From positions 4,154,001-4,218,000 of the forward strand of contig NZ_CP029192.1 of assembly GCF_008642315.1 (NCBI RefSeq): DNA of 64,000 nucleotides, in the 5' to 3' direction. This document shows, piece by piece, positions 60,242 to 64,000 of the stretch. The stretch is from Streptomyces venezuelae (GTDB lineage: Bacteria; Actinomycetota; Actinomycetes; Streptomycetales; Streptomycetaceae). The translations under genes were made by a program, and so were the position numbers. Position 1 is the stretch's first letter. Every line of letters starts with the position of its first letter. The notes beneath the pieces were generated by a model, which was not told the origin of the DNA, did not search any database, and was given only the letters and a program-made list of their open reading frames with translations.

Positions 60242-60523
60242 GTGAAGGCACGTCATCTCCTCATGTCCGCAGTGGCGACGGCCGCCGTGCTGACGGTGGC
60301 GGGAGCGCCGACGGCGCAGGCCGCGCCGCATTCTCCCGACTGGAACTCCGAGGCTCCCTCGCCCGCCTGGGCGGGGGAGTCCTTCTCGTTCGGCAAGGAC
60401 TCGATGCGGCACACCGTGACGTCTTCCGGGTTCCGCGCGGACGGCACCGCCTACTTCGTCAAGAAGGAGATCCGATTCTCGCCCGCGGGAATCTCGTTCA
60501 GCGATATCTCGTCGCACTCCTGA
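60242..60523 (+). CDS. SHS-tailed small secreted protein (copy 3, divergent)
   Basis: The product has 93 residues. A signal peptide (MKARHLLMSAVATAAVLTVAGAPTAQA) precedes a mature part with SSGFRADGTAYFVKKEIRF and a C-terminus DISSHS. It keeps the SGF-x-GxAYFvK and SHS ends seen in the genes at 57814 and 58949 but its signal peptide and first half differ. GTG start with AGGGAAGGGAAG upstream. Confidence 0.82.
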   Translation: MKARHLLMSAVATAAVLTVAGAPTAQAAPHSPDWNSEAPSPAWAGESFSFGKDSMRHTVTSSGFRADGTAYFVKKEIRFSPAGISFSDISSHS

Positions 60524-60645
60524 AATCGGATCTCCCGCACGGCATTCGGTACGTGTTATGCCGTGACCTCGCCTCGACGAACGGCGTTAGGGAATTACGC
60601 GGCTGTGTGTAGGCAGTCGCTCTATCCAAGTCAAAGGAGAACGTG

Positions 60646-60939
60646 ATGTCTCGCATCGCGAAGGCAGCCGCTGTCACCCTCAGCACCGGAGCCGTCGTCC
60701 TCGGCGGTGCCGGCATGGCCATGGCGGACGCCGGTGCGCAGGGCGCCGCGGTCGGTTCCCCCGGCGTCGTCTCGGGCAACCTGCTCCAGGCCCCGATCAA
60801 CGTCCCGGTGAACGTGTGCGGCAACACCGTCGACGTCATCGGCCTGCTGAACCCCACCTTCGGCAACAAGTGCGCCAACCCGGGCGGCGGCGGCCACCAC
60901 GGCGGCCACCACGGCGGCGGCGCCGGCTACGGCAGCTGA
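60646..60939 (+). CDS. Short chaplin (hydrophobic aerial-hypha surface protein)
   Basis: The product has 97 residues. The signal peptide MSRIAKAAAVTLSTGAVVLGGAGMAMA is followed by a single chaplin domain (GSPGVVSGNLLQAPINVPVNVCGNTVDVIGLLNPTFGNKCAN) with the two conserved cysteines. Chaplins self-assemble into amyloid-like fibrils that coat aerial hyphae. The tail after the domain is Gly/His-rich (GGGGHHGGHHGGGAGYGS), an unusual addition of about 20 residues that could bind metal. AAAGGAG precedes ATG 60646; a terminator follows. Confidence 0.93.
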   Translation: MSRIAKAAAVTLSTGAVVLGGAGMAMADAGAQGAAVGSPGVVSGNLLQAPINVPVNVCGNTVDVIGLLNPTFGNKCANPGGGGHHGGHHGGGAGYGS

Positions 60940-60950
60940 CCCGACCCCGA

Positions 60951-60985
60951 CGAAGCCCCCGGTGCGCGTTCCACCGGGGGCTTCG
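60951..60985. terminator. Bidirectional terminator between chaplin and melC2
   Basis: A perfect 14-bp stem (60951-60964 with 60972-60985) and a 7-nt loop lie between two convergent genes. Confidence 0.88.
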
Positions 60986-61019
60986 CGCTGTTCTCCCTAC
61001 GGGTCTCCTACTGATCTCC

Positions 61020-61895
61020 CTACTGGTCCCCGTACGCGTAGAGCCCCTTGTGGTCGAGGAGCTCGTCCGGGCTGACGTCCCACGGCGGCATCGGCTCGCG
61101 GCGGGCGACGATACGGCGGTACTGGGCCTCGCCCAGCTGGGGCGGCCGCTCCGGGAGGTAGCGCGGGGAGTCCGGGTGGCGGCGCTGCCACCGGTCCCAC
61201 AGCAGGTCCACGAAGGCGTGGTTGAGCCAGAAGACCGGGTCGTTCACGGAGGCGCCGCCCAGCATGTGGCCGCCGACCCAGCGGTGGACGCGGTTGTGGT
61301 TGCGCCAGCGTTCCGTGCCCCGCGCCGACGTCCAGCCCTCCAGCTTGTTGCGGAAACCCTCGGGTGCCGTGGAGTCCCAGGGCGGCACGTCGTAGCGGGG
61401 GTCGTCCATGGCCAGGGCCACGTCCCGTGCCGTGGGCAGGTCGATGGGCTCCTGGGGGCGGCCGAAGTCGCGGGTGAGGAACTCCCCGTCGGTGACGTCC
61501 TCCTTGATGGTCCAGTGCCCGCCGCGGTACGCGAAGGGACCGGTCATGACCTGCCGGTCGCCCCGGCGTCCGTTGCCGCCCATCAGGTCCGCGCCCCAGA
61601 GCGTGCCGCCGCGCCCGCGGTCCTTCGTCCAGTCCCAGTAGGGGACGGTGACGCCGGGGTCCGTGCGCCGCAGGGCCCGCTCGAACTCCAGGAGGAAGCG
61701 GCGGTGCCAGGGGAAGAAGGAGGGGGTCATGTGGGCGACGCGGAGCCGGTCGTCGCCGTCCGACACGTAGAAGTCGATGTGCATGCGGACGAATTCGTCG
61801 TACTCGCCCCGGCGCTTCAGTTTCAGCACCGCGTCGACGAAACGGCGCCGCTCCGCCCGGCTGAGGCCGCTCTGGTTCCTGCGCGTGTGGGCCAT
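61020..61895 (-). CDS. melC2: Tyrosinase MelC2
   Basis: The product has 291 residues. CuA ligands are His39 (RMHIDFY), His55 (VAHMTPSF) and His64 (PWHRRFL); CuB ligands lie in RNHNRVHRWVGGHM and the later WLNHAFVDLLW. It oxidises phenols and catechols to quinones for melanin formation. It has no signal peptide, as expected, since export depends on MelC1. GAGGGGG precedes the ATG. It is 11 bases downstream of melC1, last in a four-gene operon. Confidence 0.96.
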   Translation of the reverse strand: MAHTRRNQSGLSRAERRRFVDAVLKLKRRGEYDEFVRMHIDFYVSDGDDRLRVAHMTPSFFPWHRRFLLEFERALRRTDPGVTVPYWDWTKDRGRGGTLWGADLMGGNGRRGDRQVMTGPFAYRGGHWTIKEDVTDGEFLTRDFGRPQEPIDLPTARDVALAMDDPRYDVPPWDSTAPEGFRNKLEGWTSARGTERWRNHNRVHRWVGGHMLGGASVNDPVFWLNHAFVDLLWDRWQRRHPDSPRYLPERPPQLGEAQYRRIVARREPMPPWDVSPDELLDHKGLYAYGDQ

Positions 61896-61906
61896 GGCCG
61901 TCCCCC

Positions 61907-62284
61907 TCAGTGGACGCGGCCGCTGAGGGCGCGCAGCGGGCCGAGCTCGTCGACGGCTCCTTGCGCGGCGGCGAGCGGTGTCGCGTACGACTCGTAGTGG
62001 TCGACCATGCTCAGATAGCTGCCGTCCGCGCGGCGCATGAGGCCGAGCTGCCGTCCGTCGACGGTGATCCGCCAGCCTCCGGAGGCGTGGCCGCCCTGGT
62101 GGGCCAGCGGTTCGCCCTGGATGCGCCGCCCCCGGTACGTCTCGTCGAACGGTGTGTCACCCGGCGGGTCCGGCGGGGGCGCGTCCGGTACGGCGCGGGC
62201 GATGCCCGCGGCGGCGAGGCACGCCGTGGCCGCGGTGCCGATGAGGTGGCGGCGGGTCATGCGGTCGAGGAACGGGGAGCCCAT
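61907..62284 (-). CDS. melC1: Tyrosinase co-factor MelC1
   Basis: The product has 125 residues. A Tat signal peptide (MTRRHLIGTAATACLAAAGIARA, from residue 9) is followed by the MelC1 domain, including FDETYRGRRIQGE and ITVDGRQLGLMRRADGSYLSMVDHYESYATPLAAAQGAVDEL. MelC1 delivers copper to MelC2 and carries it out through Tat. GAAAGGAC precedes the ATG. It lies between VKOR and melC2 on one transcript. Confidence 0.95.
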   Translation of the reverse strand: MGSPFLDRMTRRHLIGTAATACLAAAGIARAVPDAPPPDPPGDTPFDETYRGRRIQGEPLAHQGGHASGGWRITVDGRQLGLMRRADGSYLSMVDHYESYATPLAAAQGAVDELGPLRALSGRVH

Positions 62285-62309
62285 GGCGTCCTTTCGTCGA
62301 CGGGTCCGG

Positions 62310-62972
62310 TCAGCCGGTCCAGAAATCCCACCAGCGCGTCAGGATCAGCATTCCGATGACGCCCAGGTGCAGTACGGGAAAGACCCACGTGAATTCACCG
62401 AGTGCGGTGCGCAGCCACCGGGGCGCGGGCAGGAATCCGGTCCTTACGTTGTGCGCTGTCACGTACCAGAACATGAGCGTGGTGGCGGCCCAGGCGAGGC
62501 AGCACCAGAGGCAGAGGGAATTGATCCGGTAGAGGGACTGGAATTGCAGCCAGCCGCAGAAGGCGACGCCGAATGCCGTGCCCGCGTTGAAGGTCAGCCA
62601 GTACCAGCGGGGAAAGCGCGCGCCGCCGATCAGCCCGGCGCCGACGCAGACGACGACGGCGTAGGCGGCGAGTCCCAGCATCGGATTGGGGAATCCGAAG
62701 GCCTCGGCCTGCTTGCTCTGCATGATGTTGCCGCAGGCGACCACGGGGTTGAGGCTGCACCCGGGAAGGTAGTCCGGGTCCTTCATCAGGTGGAGCTTGT
62801 CGAGGGTGATGACCCAGGCGGCCAGGAGCCCCGCCGCGCCGGTGACCGCCAGGAGCAGACCGAGACGCCACCCGGCGGCGCGGGCGGGCGCGGCGGACGC
62901 AGGCCGCGCCGCACCGGGATCGCCGACGGCTTGCAGCGGTACCCGGTGCGGCAGGTCGGTGGTGCGGCTCAT
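62310..62972 (-). CDS. Vitamin K epoxide reductase family protein (VKOR)
   Basis: The product has 220 residues with five hydrophobic segments. The loop cysteines are in GCSLNPVVACGN and the active-site CxxC in SLCLWCCLAW; the adjacent Cys makes CxxCC. Bacterial VKOR re-oxidises a DsbA-like partner with quinone, building disulfides in exported proteins. No DsbA is adjacent. The ATG overlaps the upstream stop (TGATG), so it is coupled to the DUF5949 gene, and melC1 starts 25 bases after its stop. Confidence 0.92.
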   Translation of the reverse strand: MSRTTDLPHRVPLQAVGDPGAARPASAAPARAAGWRLGLLLAVTGAAGLLAAWVITLDKLHLMKDPDYLPGCSLNPVVACGNIMQSKQAEAFGFPNPMLGLAAYAVVVCVGAGLIGGARFPRWYWLTFNAGTAFGVAFCGWLQFQSLYRINSLCLWCCLAWAATTLMFWYVTAHNVRTGFLPAPRWLRTALGEFTWVFPVLHLGVIGMLILTRWWDFWTG

Positions 62973-63472
62973 CAGCGCAGGCTGCGGGCGGGCAGCAGGC
63001 AGTGCGCGGCGCTGAGCATGGTCTCCTCGGCACCGGCGAACTCGCTGAGGCGTTCCTCGCTGACGGGCTCGCCCGGCTTGGCGTCGGGCCACGCGCGCGT
63101 GGTGGCCATGAAGTAGGCGTGGCCGCGCTGCTTGACGGCGGCGAGCCACTCCGGCGGCGCGACGCACTGGGCGTTCAGATGGGGCATGTTGACGACGGCG
63201 TGGTCGCCCTCGACGAGGAGGCTGACCGGCAGGGAGGGGTTGCGCGCCCCGTCGAGGAGCGGGCCGCCGATGGGCAGTCCGGCGTCGCCGAGGAGGCGGC
63301 GCATCGCTTCGGCGGTGGCCTCCGGGCCGCCCTCGGTGTCGCCGAGGGAGTAGGCCAGCAGGAAGGGCATGTCCTTCTCGTCCTCGGGGTGTTCACCGCT
63401 CCAGGCGAGAACAGCCAGGGTTCCCAGATCAGTTACTTGGAAGGGGCGCTGTTCGCTGGAAGTTGAGGTCAT
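62972..63472 (-). CDS. DUF5949 family protein
   Basis: The product has about 166 residues. It begins MTSTSSEQRPFQVTDLGTLAVLAWSGEHP and contains MPFLLAYSLGDTEGGPEATAEAMRRLL; these match a Streptomyces family I recall as DUF5949. Function unknown. No Shine-Dalgarno sequence is seen, but TACGGT (minus strand) ends seven bases upstream of the ATG, so the operon transcript is probably leaderless. It heads the operon with VKOR and melC1-melC2. Confidence 0.7.
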   Translation of the reverse strand: MTSTSSEQRPFQVTDLGTLAVLAWSGEHPEDEKDMPFLLAYSLGDTEGGPEATAEAMRRLLGDAGLPIGGPLLDGARNPSLPVSLLVEGDHAVVNMPHLNAQCVAPPEWLAAVKQRGHAYFMATTRAWPDAKPGEPVSEERLSEFAGAEETMLSAAHCLLPARSLR

Positions 63473-63750
63473 GAGGGGAACCGTATAGACGTGGGCGTAC
63501 GGGTCCGGGCCCGTTGTCACCCGTGTGGCCCAGCGCGGAAACGCCATCACACGATGGGGTCACCCGGTCGGCCGCGAAGCTGACGGGCGTACGGACACGA
63601 CGTATGGAGACGGCGTAGGGACACGGCCTCCGGACGTGCCGAAGGGCCGGTCCGTGGAAGAGGTGACCGGCCCTTGCGCGCACGCGGCGCTGGCCATTCG
63701 CGTGTCCCGCCCGGCCAGAAACGTTTGTTCTGCCGGAAATGGAGCGCGTT

Positions 63751-64000
63751 TTACTTGGCGAGGGGAAGTCCGCCGAGAAGCTCGGTGGGGCCGCCCGCGG
63801 AGTTCAGGCCGTCCGTGGTGTCCTTGACCGTGCTGACGACCGAGTCCTTGTTCTCGGTGTCGAGCATGTTCGTGCTCACCGGCTTGGTGTCGAGCAGGTG
63901 CGGCGTCTGTCCCGCAATGGTTTCGAGGCCACCGTTCAGGCTGGTGGGCGCCAGGTCAGCGGCGAACGCGGGGGCGGCGGAGCCGGCCATGGCGATCGAA
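63751..64000 (-). CDS. Secreted protein of unknown function (5' truncated by window edge)
   Basis: The frame is open to the right edge. The visible part begins in a signal peptide (SIAMAGSAAPAFA) and continues with about 65 mature residues: DLAPTSLNGGLETIAGQTPHLLDTKPVSTNMLDTENKDSVVSTVKDTTDGL, ending GGLPLAK. No family is recognised, but it resembles short secreted proteins with amphipathic repeats common in Streptomyces. Confidence 0.7.
   Translation of the reverse strand, partial: SIAMAGSAAPAFAADLAPTSLNGGLETIAGQTPHLLDTKPVSTNMLDTENKDSVVSTVKDTTDGLNSAGGPTELLGGLPLAK

Noticed and set aside
1..64000. CRISPR arrays, insertion sequences, prophage or replication origin
   Set aside because: No regularly spaced repeats with unique spacers, transposase motifs, integrase genes or DnaA-box clusters were seen.

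Overview
The window is high-GC actinobacterial DNA, almost certainly from a Streptomyces chromosome. Third codon positions are strongly GC-biased, GTG starts are frequent, and it carries genes typical of the genus: a WblA-type WhiB regulator, a short chaplin, a MelC1/MelC2 tyrosinase pair and three DUF5994 proteins. No prophage, insertion sequence or CRISPR array was seen.

1-34.8 kb is a core block whose gene order parallels, as I remember it, the Mycobacterium tuberculosis Rv3649-Rv3683 region. It begins with the C-terminal end of a DUF1998 helicase. A translationally coupled Tad/Flp-like secretion operon follows on the minus strand (ssd-tadA-tadB-tadC-DUF4244-TadE-TadE-like). Upstream of ssd is a C-rich double hairpin that I identify as the 6C small RNA, then a HAD-IB phosphatase. 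Next come a Fic-like protein, a CooC/MinD-like ATPase, a deacetylase-like lipoprotein, a SulP-carbonic anhydrase fusion, acetyl-CoA synthetase, NhaA, a holin-like membrane protein, an alpha/beta hydrolase, a MarP-type protease, a NudL Nudix hydrolase, endonuclease III, Crp, an MBL hydrolase, a second Nudix hydrolase, RidA, a DUF4177 protein, a pair of Get3/ArsA-type ATPases, WblA, a bifunctional penicillin-binding protein, a GatB/YqeY protein, a metallophosphoesterase, a Pr6Pr membrane protein and tRNA-Pro(CGG). Many genes here look leaderless.

34.9-49.9 kb is more variable. It holds a desaturase/ferredoxin-reductase operon, three DUF5994 paralogues, two small unknown genes, a second desaturase, a DUF4287 protein, a 1381-residue nSTAND-WD40 protein with 14 repeats, a GntR regulator coupled to a GT2 glycosyltransferase, a 113-bp tandem repeat and an FkbM methyltransferase.

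50-64 kb has an amidohydrolase and a DoxX-like gene that are divergent and share a duplicated inverted-repeat operator. It continues with glutamate decarboxylase, an FAD monooxygenase and a STAS protein. A run of small secreted proteins follows, including an M23 peptidase, three members of an apparently undescribed family ending in Ser-His-Ser, and a chaplin. The last operon is DUF5949-VKOR-melC1-melC2. A truncated secreted-protein gene runs off the right edge.

The most promising under-described items are the SHS-tailed secreted family beside the chaplin, the DUF5994/desaturase cluster, the VKOR-tyrosinase operon, the duplicated operator at 51.3 kb and a 20-bp palindrome lying over a leaderless start codon at 9.15 kb.
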